Shown here piece by piece: positions 40,187 to 48,404 of a DNA stretch of 64,000 nt. The stretch's first letter is position 1, and each line of letters starts with the position of its first letter. The notes under the pieces were generated by a model. The model saw only the letters and a list, made by a program, of their open reading frames with translations. It was not told where the DNA came from and made no database searches. This DNA is from a virus. The stretch covers positions 1 to 64,000 of IMG/VR virus record IMGVR_UViG_3300027706_000007; one strand, written 5' to 3'. The position numbers and the translations under genes are program-made.

Positions 40187-42204
40187 TGAACCAAAAATTC
40201 TTTCGGCGTTTGTACCCATTGTTGCGTTTTCTGGAGAATTACAGACTGCGCCTGTCTTTGCGCTGACAAAAATCTAACTTGCGCTGATGTATCTTTATGA
40301 TAAGTTACTTCTACTACAACATTAAACTGTCCATGAGTATTTGATACTTGATTTGCAGATAACGCTTTTCCGTTAGATATAACGAACAAATATTTTCCGC
40401 TTAAATTATTAACTAAATCGCCCGAGCTATTTCTAGCACTAATCAAAGAAGGTAGCAAATCTATTTTATAATTCGTTTGTATCGGAGCGTCATAGAAAAC
40501 GATACCATCTGGTTGCACACAACGTAAATACACATTTTGGATGCTCGGAGTTGTTGTATAAATTGTTACCCATAAACCTTCAATTAGAGCTTGTTCTGGG
40601 AAATATTGCGATACGACACTACCAAATGTTTTAAGTGTCATTACTTGCGCGGTAATATCTACTGGTGCAACAGCAACCCCCGGAATTAGGAGATTTGAAT
40701 TAAGATAAAATATATTGTTATTTTTTAGCGAGAGCGGGAAAGTTAAACTAACGTTTTCAATTGGGCCTTCTGGCGGGTTGTATACTGAATCGTGTATTTG
40801 TTGTGCATATCTCGCTGCTATAGAATTGCCACTAGGATTAGTTTGTGGATAAAGAAATTGGGTACCTTCTCCATGAACCGTACTAGCCACAATTGGAAGT
40901 ATAAACGTGTAAGTTACATCTTCGCCGTTTTGTGTATCCCAAGTTACGGAAATTCGTCTAACGCGCGCAACAAAATTTGGTTGTGAAAGTACATTTCCGT
41001 TCATATCTTTTACTACACCTACAAAACTTGGGATATTTAATATGACTAAATCGCCCGGATTTATTCTTGGTAATTGAGGATAGGTCGGAGAACCATAAGT
41101 ATCTGGGGGCGCAAAGGTTGATTCTGCTTTAATAACTATATTAGGAATAGGACGTTGAAAGAGCGGAGTAACGTCTTTGATATATGTATTAATTTCTTCG
41201 GGGTCGATAACGTTTCCTAATGTTTTGTTCTGCTGTTTTAATCCGAGTTGCGCGATTGAAGACGGATTTTCAACGGGGACGGCTACAATTTGCGCACCTC
41301 GAAAGTTCGCGCCCGAGTAAACGAAGCTGTTTGCCATATCATCATAATCATATTCCAAAGTAGCTGAAACGATATTTTCCGCTTCAGAAAATATAATTGT
41401 ATCTACGGGCGCGGAACCCGGAGTGGGCGAGGACGCACGGGGGTCATATATTGTATTGGGGCCATTTCCCACCGGTTGCCCAGTTTTATTTTGGCCGATA
41501 CCAAACGCAGATTGAATTGGGTCGTAATATTCGATATTAAGCGTAGGATAAAATGGTATAGTATCTAACAACGCTTCTGCAATATAAGGTGCGGTAGAAC
41601 TAGAAGAATCGAATAGCGCGGATTGCCATAATCTTTCTATTGCAGACGCGACACTAAAATATTGTAAAATTAATTGGTCATTTACAGTTGCGTTATCAAA
41701 CAGCGAATATACAGTCCCGGGTACAATAGGGGGTAAATGCCCTGTTGAATAACTCTGTGTAAATCCATTCCACACCAAAAAGTCAAATAAATATCCGAAT
41801 GTTAAATTCAATAACGGATTCAAACGAACTAAGTAAGGGTTCGTGTTTGGCGCGAAAGGTGGCGGCGCTAAACCTTCTATCTTAACGAGACGATATTCCA
41901 AAAGTTTCCAATATGATTCTACATAAATTGTCGTTTGAACGCCAGTTTCACTATCCAACGCATATGTTACATTTCCCGAGAATCCGCGAAACATTTGTAT
42001 TTGGCTACCATCCCTGTTAACTCGATAAATTGTAATATCGCGTGCGGGTTCAATATCTTGCGCGCCTGCTAAGGTGATAGTTGCTGTATTTTCGCGCGGA
42101 TGTAAATTTGTCTGAAACTCAATTGAGACGATATTATTTGTAAATTTCGTTTGTCCATCATATTGCACGATATAAGTTATTGTTGAATAAGTTGGGTTGC
42201 TCAT
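40183..42204 (-). CDS. Baseplate hub/tail-tip protein
   Basis: The product is about 673 aa from the ATG at 42204; an in-frame GTG at 42210 is an alternative. A GGTGA motif (42211-42215) lies 6 nt before the ATG. The N-terminal domain has VSIEFQTNLHPRENTATITL, DIEPARDITIYRVNRDGSQ and FRGFSGNVTYALDSETGVQT, followed by a WKLLEYRLVKIEG strand. This is the pattern of gp27/gpD-like hub proteins that form the tail tip ring. The remaining domains are beta-rich, with RINPGDLVILNIPSFVGVV in the middle. It follows the tape measure gene, the usual gene order. Confidence 0.7.
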   Translation of the reverse strand: MSNPTYSTITYIVQYDGQTKFTNNIVSIEFQTNLHPRENTATITLAGAQDIEPARDITIYRVNRDGSQIQMFRGFSGNVTYALDSETGVQTTIYVESYWKLLEYRLVKIEGLAPPPFAPNTNPYLVRLNPLLNLTFGYLFDFLVWNGFTQSYSTGHLPPIVPGTVYSLFDNATVNDQLILQYFSVASAIERLWQSALFDSSSSTAPYIAEALLDTIPFYPTLNIEYYDPIQSAFGIGQNKTGQPVGNGPNTIYDPRASSPTPGSAPVDTIIFSEAENIVSATLEYDYDDMANSFVYSGANFRGAQIVAVPVENPSSIAQLGLKQQNKTLGNVIDPEEINTYIKDVTPLFQRPIPNIVIKAESTFAPPDTYGSPTYPQLPRINPGDLVILNIPSFVGVVKDMNGNVLSQPNFVARVRRISVTWDTQNGEDVTYTFILPIVASTVHGEGTQFLYPQTNPSGNSIAARYAQQIHDSVYNPPEGPIENVSLTFPLSLKNNNIFYLNSNLLIPGVAVAPVDITAQVMTLKTFGSVVSQYFPEQALIEGLWVTIYTTTPSIQNVYLRCVQPDGIVFYDAPIQTNYKIDLLPSLISARNSSGDLVNNLSGKYLFVISNGKALSANQVSNTHGQFNVVVEVTYHKDTSAQVRFLSAQRQAQSVILQKTQQWVQTPKEFLVH

Positions 42205-42210
42205 TTTCAC

Positions 42211-42215
42211 TCACC
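42211..42215 (-). promoter_or_regulatory. Shine-Dalgarno GGTGA of the hub gene
   Basis: GGTGA occurs between the tape measure stop and the hub ATG at 42204. It is complementary to the archaeal 16S rRNA end. It decides the ATG over the upstream GTG. Confidence 0.55.
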
Positions 42216-43090
42216 TAATAGCTGCCACGCGTTCTAAATAATGTCGCGAATTGTTTCTCTATTTCAGATACAATCGATTTCGCGGTCGCGACAGGACTTG
42301 AACTGCCGCTAATATTAAACTGCATAGATATTGGCGCGTTTCCACCAGCACCACGCAAACCTTTTAGCGCGTCAACTAATTCTGCGGTCACAACTTCTTC
42401 ACCTTTATGGATGACTGCGAGACCGCTTTCTTGTACCGTTCCTCCACCCTGAGCACCGGCTATTGTCGCAAATCCGCTCGCCGTTTTAACGGCTGCCTGT
42501 GCCGGAGCCATTGCTGCTTGAATTATAGTTCCGAAGGTGTTTAACCATGCATATTGCAAACCGGTTGCAGCAACAGTTTGATTTTTCAGCGCCTGATTAT
42601 AAAGTGCTAGATTATAGTTGAGTGCAATTTGTGTAGATAAAGCCTCAGAAGAATATCGTCCAGTTGCCTGAACTGCAAATGCATTTAGAGCTAGTGCCTG
42701 TGTGTACATATTCTGTTGCTGAATCGCGTTTATTTGCGCATCGTAGAGTTGTACTTGCTGGTCTACATATCCCATATTCATATTTATAAGCTGGTTTTGT
42801 ATTGTGAGAATCGAGTTATATGTAGTTACTAATGTATTTCCTACGCTAGAAAGTGTTGATAGTATTCCACTAACTCCCGATAAAGAACTCTGTAAAGCAT
42901 TGGAATGACTTGCGGTCTGTCGTATGATTTGAGCAAGCTGATTTTGAGCCTGTGTCATAGCTTCTAATTGCATCGAAACCTGAACGGTTGCCAAACCGAT
43001 GGCATTGAGGATACTAATCATTGTTTGATACTCGGGCATATACTCCGAGAAATTCCCATCACTCTCATCGTTGGAAGAATCTGCGCTCAA
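42215..43090 (-). CDS. Short tape measure protein
   Basis: The product is 291 aa from a TTG at 43090. It is helical throughout, Gln/Ala/Ser-rich, with two or more hydrophobic helices. It ends with the tape-measure C-terminal pattern (TVQESGLAVIHKGEEVVTAE, then PISMQFNISGSSSPVATAKS). By the usual 1.5 angstrom per residue rule, the tail would be about 44 nm. It follows the frameshifted chaperone gene and precedes the hub, as in siphoviruses. Confidence 0.75.
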   Translation of the reverse strand: MSADSSNDESDGNFSEYMPEYQTMISILNAIGLATVQVSMQLEAMTQAQNQLAQIIRQTASHSNALQSSLSGVSGILSTLSSVGNTLVTTYNSILTIQNQLINMNMGYVDQQVQLYDAQINAIQQQNMYTQALALNAFAVQATGRYSSEALSTQIALNYNLALYNQALKNQTVAATGLQYAWLNTFGTIIQAAMAPAQAAVKTASGFATIAGAQGGGTVQESGLAVIHKGEEVVTAELVDALKGLRGAGGNAPISMQFNISGSSSPVATAKSIVSEIEKQFATLFRTRGSY

Positions 43091-43114
43091 TATTTAAAAT
43101 TAAGACGTGCTTAC

Positions 43115-43602
43115 TTAAAAGTTTTTCAGATTAGATTTCCTTTTTGCTTGTTTTAAGATTTTATCATTCTCGGCTTGATTTATAAATAAGAACGCGTCCC
43201 TATCTCGCGCTGAGAGTTTAGATAGCTCCCATGGTTTGATTCCGAGCATTAAGAGGTTGTATTTTCTGACGGCTTCGATTGCATCTTGTTTTGCTCGCGC
43301 GTTACGAGTGTTTGTAGTGCCGGAGGCAACAATGTCAGCGAGCGCGCTAAAAAATCGTAATAGGTGTTATTAAATTGTAACCATTCTATCCACAATCCCG
43401 TTACTACCTCTCGGGGCAGTTGTTTATACCACGCAACGTCGTGTGCAGGTTCCACACCCATAGCCAGTTCTAAATAGCGCGCATCTGAACTTTTAGATTT
43501 AGATTTTAGCTCGCTCAATTCATCATCTTGAGCCGCAGTTAATCTTTTAAGTGTAAACTTATATCCTAAAATTTCAACTTCTTTACGCTCAGGATAGGAC
43601 AT
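43115..43602 (-). CDS. Tail assembly chaperone GT fusion made by -1 frameshift
   Basis: Eighty-five codons of the G frame are read to the slippery TTTTTTA (43348-43354). A -1 shift then opens a 77-residue T extension ending at 43115. The T part contains MLGIKPWELSKLSARDRDAF and INQAEN, then a basic end. The T frame has a stop only a few codons before the slippery site, so it can be reached only there. The fusion (about 162 aa) would coat the tape measure during tail assembly. Confidence 0.75.
43249..43602 (-). CDS. Tail assembly chaperone G (unshifted product)
   Basis: The product is 117 aa. The N-terminal EVEILGYKFTLKRLTAAQDD and the hydrophobic REVVTGLWIEWLQFNNTYYD are typical of gpG-like chaperones that sit before a tape measure gene. 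Translation without the -1 shift gives this shorter product, made in excess. The C-terminal part after the slip site is Ser/Lys/Gln-rich. Confidence 0.7.
   Translation of the reverse strand: MSYPERKEVEILGYKFTLKRLTAAQDDELSELKSKSKSSDARYLELAMGVEPAHDVAWYKQLPREVVTGLWIEWLQFNNTYYDFLARSLTLLPPALQTLVTREQNKMQSKPSENTTS
43348..43354 (-). promoter_or_regulatory. -1 ribosomal frameshift slippery heptamer TTTTTTA
   Basis: On the coding strand the heptamer reads T TTT TTA in the G frame (GAT TTT TTA), matching X XXY YYZ. It is followed by GC-rich sequence (GCGCGCTCGC) that could pair downstream. The shifted frame is open for 77 codons. Confidence 0.75.
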
Positions 43603-43635
43603 TAAGATATACGCGGAAAACGCGCCTTATAAATT

Positions 43636-43854
43636 TTATGTAGAATGTTTCTGTTGGTGTAGGATATCATCTAACGTGGGTTGATTGAAAACTCCATTAG
43701 TATATAGTTGGAGTAAGTATAAATTGTTCGAGGTTTCGCGAGCCTCTGACGGAGTAATTTTTAAAGAATTTCTGTAGGAAGAAATTAACGCGAGTAGAGC
43801 AACTAAACTAAGGAAACCAAACATTATCAACATATATTCTTCTATGAATCCCAT
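43636..43854 (-). CDS. Small single-pass membrane protein
   Basis: The product is 72 aa with one hydrophobic segment at about 8-27 (MLIMFGFLSLVALLALISSY) and a helical soluble tail. It heads the leftward tail-chaperone operon. A GCTATATAAAG box at 43878-43888 supports the ATG. Function unknown; holin-like size. Confidence 0.5.
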   Translation of the reverse strand: MGFIEEYMLIMFGFLSLVALLALISSYRNSLKITPSEARETSNNLYLLQLYTNGVFNQPTLDDILHQQKHST

Positions 43855-43877
43855 GGTAATGAGAATGGACTCGCATG

Positions 43878-43915
43878 CTATATAAAGTTTTCTCGGAAAT
43901 AGAAATATTTAAAAG
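43878..43915. promoter_or_regulatory. Divergent promoter between membrane protein and tail protein genes
   Basis: GCTATATAAAG (43878-43888) serves the leftward gene starting at 43854. AATATTTAAAAGG (43903-43915) is about 28 nt before the rightward ATG at 43938. Confidence 0.5.
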
Positions 43916-43937
43916 GTCGGCGCGCTGAATTTTTTAT

Positions 43938-44648
43938 ATGAGAATTGTCGCGCTCGCGTGGAAAGATGATTCTTTTAAAGCGCAAAACTGGATTCCCCAA
44001 TCTGGTACCAGCGCATCCACCACAGGAGACGAGATTACGCTAAATGGAACCATTACGCGCACATTAACTGAATCCTTACTACCATACAGTTTTAATTTTA
44101 TGTCTGTTCGCAGCTATTCCACGAGTAGCGCGAATATAACAATAAATCTTAATTATAATTCCACTACTGAAGCTTCTGTATCTTTTACCCCAGCAACAGT
44201 TTATTCGCGCCAAGGATTTCTCTTAACTCCCATTCCTTCAAACATAAACAGCATACAAATAATTAGTTCCGCATCTGCAACAGTTGATTATATAGCTTTA
44301 GCTGATTTGTCAGCTTTTCCTAATGGCTATGCGTCCGAAATAGACTTCGGAGGTGATTTACTCACTATCAGCGCAAATTTCCGCACAACATCTCAATCAG
44401 TTCCAAACTCTACAGATGTTATCCAGCAACTCGGAATAGCTAGCAAAGAATATAAGTTACAGTTACCTAAAGTTCCGAAAGAAGTATATAATTGGCTTGA
44501 ATATTTAGAACAAAATCATATTCCTGTTGAATTTGTTTCTAATAGTTTATCTGCTACCGGTTACCTAGTCAATGTTTCCGCACTAACTAATTGGGGCTGG
44601 GTCTCACAGCCCGTGGGTCAATATATTTACGGGGAAGCACAAACGTGA
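43938..44648 (+). CDS. Probable tail/baseplate protein
   Basis: The product is 236 aa. Residues 1-130 are a beta sandwich (ITRTLTESLLPYSFNFMSV, SSANITINLNYNSTTEASV). The C-terminal part (YKLQLPKVPKEVYNWLEYLE, then an alpha/beta end) resembles tail-tip accessory proteins. It lies inside the tail module, on the opposite strand to chaperone and tube genes. Family not certain. Confidence 0.45.
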   Translation: MRIVALAWKDDSFKAQNWIPQSGTSASTTGDEITLNGTITRTLTESLLPYSFNFMSVRSYSTSSANITINLNYNSTTEASVSFTPATVYSRQGFLLTPIPSNINSIQIISSASATVDYIALADLSAFPNGYASEIDFGGDLLTISANFRTTSQSVPNSTDVIQQLGIASKEYKLQLPKVPKEVYNWLEYLEQNHIPVEFVSNSLSATGYLVNVSALTNWGWVSQPVGQYIYGEAQT

Positions 44649-44824
44649 TAAAGATGGTTGAAAAATTTACGCAAATTGGAGGAAGCAACCTCGCATCTGG
44701 CTCAATGGGTCTAAGCTTATCTGTATACATTATAAGTCTACAGCCACCACTACCAGAACAACAACTCTATGATGTTACAGCGACTTTGATTAAAGCTGAT
44801 GCAGATGTAGATGAATCATATTAA
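44645..44824 (+). CDS. Small protein coupled to the tail gene
   Basis: The GTG at 44645 overlaps the preceding stop (GTGA), giving 59 aa; an ATG at 44654 is an alternative. Product has GGSNLASGSMGLSLSVYIIS and an acidic end. Ends with a 4-nt overlap of the convergent tail tube gene. Confidence 0.4.
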   Translation: MIKMVEKFTQIGGSNLASGSMGLSLSVYIISLQPPLPEQQLYDVTATLIKADADVDESY

Positions 44825-45681
44825 GTGTGTACTGTCGCGTTTTCTCCCGCGAAACTCATATCGAACTTCACAATATCGCCGGGGCTGAATTTCATGTTGT
44901 TCGATGCAACATATTTGGTAACTGTACATTCGAGATAATAATTCGTACTACCGTTCGTTCCGATTAAGAGTTCTAAATCAAACGGAGACATATTCATCAT
45001 CTGACCAAATTCTGATACATCTTGCAGCGTGAAAGTGATTGTACCTTCAATTGTCGCGTTGAGTGCGGGATTGGCTCGGATATATGGTTGGTCGAATTGA
45101 TATACGCGCTGCAAATTGTTGCTAATTGTTACATCAAAACTTAAAGGACGCACAGAAACTACTCCACCCAATATTACTTCTTGTTCAACGAAATAGAAAG
45201 GAGTAACCCCGGGGTCAGTCGCAAACGTTACTCCAGTTGGCGCAGTATTTGTAACGTTTTGTCCCCAATATTGTACGTCAACATAAAAAGGCTGATTAGT
45301 GCGACCCTGCATCTGAACCCGATTTGCGCGTGCACCATTCACGAGAAAGTATTGATTTATATCGGTATCATAAATTAAAACGCTATGAGAAGTGGTTGGT
45401 ACATTGTTAATTTGGTCTGTTAAAAGAACAATATCCTGTGGATTATATCCCACTTCAAGATTGACTTCTCGCGGCCCCTGCAAAATGTTATTAGGATATC
45501 TTCCGGTTCCGTCAAGTGGCCATGTGTAGAATTTTTTCTGGTCTACCGATAATGTAATTCCGCCCTGTGTTGGCTGAAAACTGCCGACCCAGTTATATGT
45601 AGTATTTGTTGGACTTACGCCATACGAACTCTCGGCCGCGAATCCTACTTGGGAACGCCAGCCGACCGCGATAAGAGACAT
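44821..45681 (-). CDS. Major tail (tube) protein
   Basis: The product is 286 aa. The start (AVGWRSQVGFAAESSYGVSP, then WVGSFQPTQGG) and strands LQGPREVNLEVGYNPQDIVL, LNATIEGTITFTLQDVSEFG and PGDIVKFDMSFAGENATVHT follow the tail-tube pattern of phage TTPs. Gene order (tube, chaperone, tape measure, hub in the leftward direction) also supports it. Codon use looks optimised, as for an abundant structural protein. Confidence 0.75.
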   Translation of the reverse strand: MSLIAVGWRSQVGFAAESSYGVSPTNTTYNWVGSFQPTQGGITLSVDQKKFYTWPLDGTGRYPNNILQGPREVNLEVGYNPQDIVLLTDQINNVPTTSHSVLIYDTDINQYFLVNGARANRVQMQGRTNQPFYVDVQYWGQNVTNTAPTGVTFATDPGVTPFYFVEQEVILGGVVSVRPLSFDVTISNNLQRVYQFDQPYIRANPALNATIEGTITFTLQDVSEFGQMMNMSPFDLELLIGTNGSTNYYLECTVTKYVASNNMKFSPGDIVKFDMSFAGENATVHT

Positions 45682-45768
45682 ATAAATATAAATTTCTATC
45701 GCTAATATTTAAATTTTTGTATCCGCGAATGTTTCATAAAAGTAAAAAGGATATAAAGTTCTTTACTT

Positions 45769-46479
45769 TTATGGAACATCAAATACATTTACAAGTTCAT
45801 CATTATGCCATATTTCGACTTTCGGAAATGTGCCAGATGTATAAATCGCATAATGCTGTTCTTTTTGACTGCTATCTACACGAATCGATAACGTTCTGCC
45901 AAATCTCGCAATCGTGTATGGGCCGCTGATGTGGCCACTAAACGCGAGTTTTGGTTGCAATTTATTTAGCGCACTTTCCATAATCCGCAATCCTGTCATA
46001 GGCTCGTGAACAAAACTCAAATATTCCTTAGTTAGCGGACTTTCGTGAGTACAAACAACATCAACGTTTGTTAATTTTTGCAGAAAAGATTCGTAAACCC
46101 ATGGAAACTGACGCGGGGTTTGGTCTTTTATTAAACTTTTCTCGCTTACAATACCATTTACAAATCCCCACGTTAATCCCGCAATTTCCCGACGCTCTGC
46201 ATCGTGACACCATATACTTGTGTTATCACGATTCCGTGCACGTGTGAGCGTAAATAGATTATCGTGGTTTCCATAAATAATATTTAGGCGCGCTAAAGTT
46301 GCTAAATCTTCCCATTCTTCAACCGTCCATGCATGACCCAAATCCCCAACCGCGACAACTTCATTAATATTCTGTTTCTTGATAATTCCACGCAACCAAT
46401 CTAATGCGTAACCCTGATATATTTTATGGTGTTCTCCATGCTCGTAATGTATGTCACTCACGATTAGTACTTTGGTCAT
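45769..46479 (-). CDS. Second calcineurin-like metallophosphoesterase
   Basis: The product is about 236 aa from the ATG at 46479; the open frame continues upstream to 46659, but that part lies over a promoter region and lacks conserved residues. Motifs: VSDIHYEHGEH, AVGDLGHAW, IYGNHDNL, CTHESPL and FSGHISGPYTI. The last His motif is divergent. Related to lambda-phosphatase-type enzymes. The role is unclear; it differs clearly from the enzyme at 24179. Confidence 0.72.
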   Translation of the reverse strand: MTKVLIVSDIHYEHGEHHKIYQGYALDWLRGIIKKQNINEVVAVGDLGHAWTVEEWEDLATLARLNIIYGNHDNLFTLTRARNRDNTSIWCHDAERREIAGLTWGFVNGIVSEKSLIKDQTPRQFPWVYESFLQKLTNVDVVCTHESPLTKEYLSFVHEPMTGLRIMESALNKLQPKLAFSGHISGPYTIARFGRTLSIRVDSSQKEQHYAIYTSGTFPKVEIWHNDELVNVFDVP

Positions 46480-46540
46480 TCCGCGAAAATTTAAATATCT
46501 AACTATTAACGTTTTCGTATGTTTTAAAATATACCAGAAA

Positions 46541-46553
46541 CTTTTATATAAAG
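46541..46553 (+). promoter_or_regulatory. TATA box deciding the start at 46574
   Basis: CTTTTATATAAAG lies about 27 nt before the ATG at 46574 and inside the longer open frame that begins at 46451. Confidence 0.5.
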
Positions 46554-46573
46554 ACTCGCTATTACAGAAGGCC

Positions 46574-46804
46574 ATGGACACATGGCTCTCGAACTTTAAA
46601 AATTTCAAAAGACATGCATGGCTCGAAAACTCGCGCGTTTCTTGGTTTCTGGTACGCACTTATTCAGATTATAACTCATATGAACGAGAAAGCCGACAAC
46701 TATTTGACGTTAATCTATATTACGTGTCCAGAATAGAGAAAAAAATTGGCGGTCGTTTCGCGCGCATAAGACAAATTAACAAGAATAGTGTGCAACTTTA
46801 CTGA
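46574..46804 (+). CDS. Small basic unknown protein
   Basis: The product is 76 aa from the ATG at 46574, chosen by the TATA box at 46541-46553. It is Arg/Tyr/Trp-rich (NFKNFKRHAWLENSRVSWFL, then RIEKKIGGRFARIRQ). It may bind nucleic acid. No family is recognised. Confidence 0.45.
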   Translation: MDTWLSNFKNFKRHAWLENSRVSWFLVRTYSDYNSYERESRQLFDVNLYYVSRIEKKIGGRFARIRQINKNSVQLY

Positions 46805-46862
46805 ACATCCGCTATTGATTCTATCCATAAATTTATATATTTTGAAAGCCTAACCAAATACC

Positions 46863-47081
46863 ATGGACGGAGATATGTATAGAATGCAACTTTTACTGAG
46901 AAATCAGCTTTTAGATTTTAATAATGAAGTATCAGAGTTTCTAAACAAACATTATAATCAATATCATAATTATAATATGGATTTAATAAGCAGATTTGAA
47001 GTTCCATTATGGATATCTTTAGATTTTAAAATGCTAGTAGAGAATCATGTAATACATATATACCATGAATGGTACTACTGA
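46863..47081 (+). CDS. Small Tyr/His-rich unknown protein
   Basis: The product is 72 aa, Tyr/His/Asn-rich (KHYNQYHNYNMDLISRFEV). A TTTATATATTTT box lies about 28 nt before the ATG. Its 3' end overlaps the convergent RadA-like gene by 7 nt. No family is recognised. Confidence 0.4.
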   Translation: MDGDMYRMQLLLRNQLLDFNNEVSEFLNKHYNQYHNYNMDLISRFEVPLWISLDFKMLVENHVIHIYHEWYY

Positions 47082-48076
47082 ACATCTATATCGGGTCTAG
47101 CAACATCGTTCGCAGTGACGAGTTGTCTGCGCGACGCGAGTTCGCGTTTCAGTGTAGCTCTCTCTTCTTCTGATGACCGTCGGAATCCATTCGAGTCAAT
47201 CTGTAAAAGATATACTTTACTCCATTCTTGTATTGTCGGATAGCGAAGAACCCAAATATTACGCGCGCCCGTAGGAAATGGTATCGTAACTTCACGTTCT
47301 TCTTTTTTAATTGTTTTAGTTTGTTTTAAGATATTAAGAAAGTCGTTACTACGTTCGATTGCAAATAGTACTTTTACATGATGACCAACCGCGCTGCCCC
47401 CCTTAACGACGGCAGAGGTTATCGTCTGGAACGGTACCGTAGGATTCATAGATAGGTGATGTGTAGTAAATATGTATATTTGCTCTTTCGTTAGTTCGAC
47501 AACTTTCATAAGATAAATGAAGAATGCCTCTTCAAGTGCCTGTCTCAGTGGAAAATTTTGCTGGCCACCCATTAGAAGAATATCAAACGCGGCCGTGATT
47601 GAATCGATTACTATAAGGCCAATGTTATTTTCTCTTATGAAATCTAATAGTGGAGATGTCTCAGGCGCGACAGAAATCGGAACGAATTCTGCTTTAGTTG
47701 CTTTAACTTTAGTTTCTTGTTCTTCATTTTCTTCAACTTTCTTTGGTGTATGTTTTGTCATCATAAGATTTCCTGATATACCTACAAGTCTCAGCAAATC
47801 GAGTGGCATGGGTACATATTTATAGTGCAGTGTGAGTTTTGTGTTATATTTTACCTCAAGCGACGGTGCCCACAAATCTTGGAAATAATGAGACGATTCT
47901 TCCGAACTGATATATAGAGTATCTTTTCCGGTCTCGCGTTTAATTTGATAAGCTAATTCTAGCGCGTATAAGGATTTCCCAGATTGCTTCCTACCCATCA
48001 TACCCGTAATTATGCCAGCAGGCATCGTTTCGTCGAGATATGGAAATTGCATCGGCACTATGTAAAATAATCCCAT
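47075..48076 (-). CDS. RadA/RadB-like RecA-family ATPase
   Basis: The product is 333 aa. Walker A is GRKQSGKS at 28-35. The Walker B region is GLIVIDSITAAFD at about 153-165, with an inserted charged loop (about 108-130) not usual in RadA. GGSAVGHHVKVLFAIER resembles the second conserved RecA-fold strand and its DNA-facing loop. It has no N-terminal HhH domain, so it is closer to RadB/KaiC-like forms. It probably aids recombination-dependent replication. Confidence 0.75.
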   Translation of the reverse strand: MGLFYIVPMQFPYLDETMPAGIITGMMGRKQSGKSLYALELAYQIKRETGKDTLYISSEESSHYFQDLWAPSLEVKYNTKLTLHYKYVPMPLDLLRLVGISGNLMMTKHTPKKVEENEEQETKVKATKAEFVPISVAPETSPLLDFIRENNIGLIVIDSITAAFDILLMGGQQNFPLRQALEEAFFIYLMKVVELTKEQIYIFTTHHLSMNPTVPFQTITSAVVKGGSAVGHHVKVLFAIERSNDFLNILKQTKTIKKEEREVTIPFPTGARNIWVLRYPTIQEWSKVYLLQIDSNGFRRSSEEERATLKRELASRRQLVTANDVARPDIDVQ

Positions 48077-48088
48077 TAATAAATATAA

Positions 48089-48403
48089 TCAAAGATTTTG
48101 CTGTGAGCGATTGCGCATACGATTTATATCTTCTCGTATTGCAGCTATATCGGCACTCATTTGCGTGGAATTGTGATTTAGAACGACTATCGATTTATTA
48201 ATTGACTCTATATCAATTTTTATATCTGCTATTTCTTTTCCGGTAACTTGCTGAAGAACTTCTAATTTAGCTAATGCGACTGCGGTATCTATTTGCTTGC
48301 GTGTATTTTCTCTAATAATATGATGAAAATACCACAGGATTGTCGCGATTAAACCCACTACAGGTGTGATAGTAATTGCAAAATATGATAAAATAGTACT
48401 CAT
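48089..48403 (-). CDS. Membrane-anchored coiled-coil protein
   Basis: The product is 104 aa from the ATG at 48403, which follows GGTGAGTGAG directly; in-frame ATGs at 48427 and 48418 lie upstream. The N-terminal transmembrane helix (ILSYFAITITPVVGLIATIL) precedes a coiled coil with DIKIDIESINKSIVVLNH. Holin-accessory or spanin-like form; function unknown. Confidence 0.5.
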   Translation of the reverse strand: MSTILSYFAITITPVVGLIATILWYFHHIIRENTRKQIDTAVALAKLEVLQQVTGKEIADIKIDIESINKSIVVLNHNSTQMSADIAAIREDINRMRNRSQQNL

Positions 48404-48404
48404 C

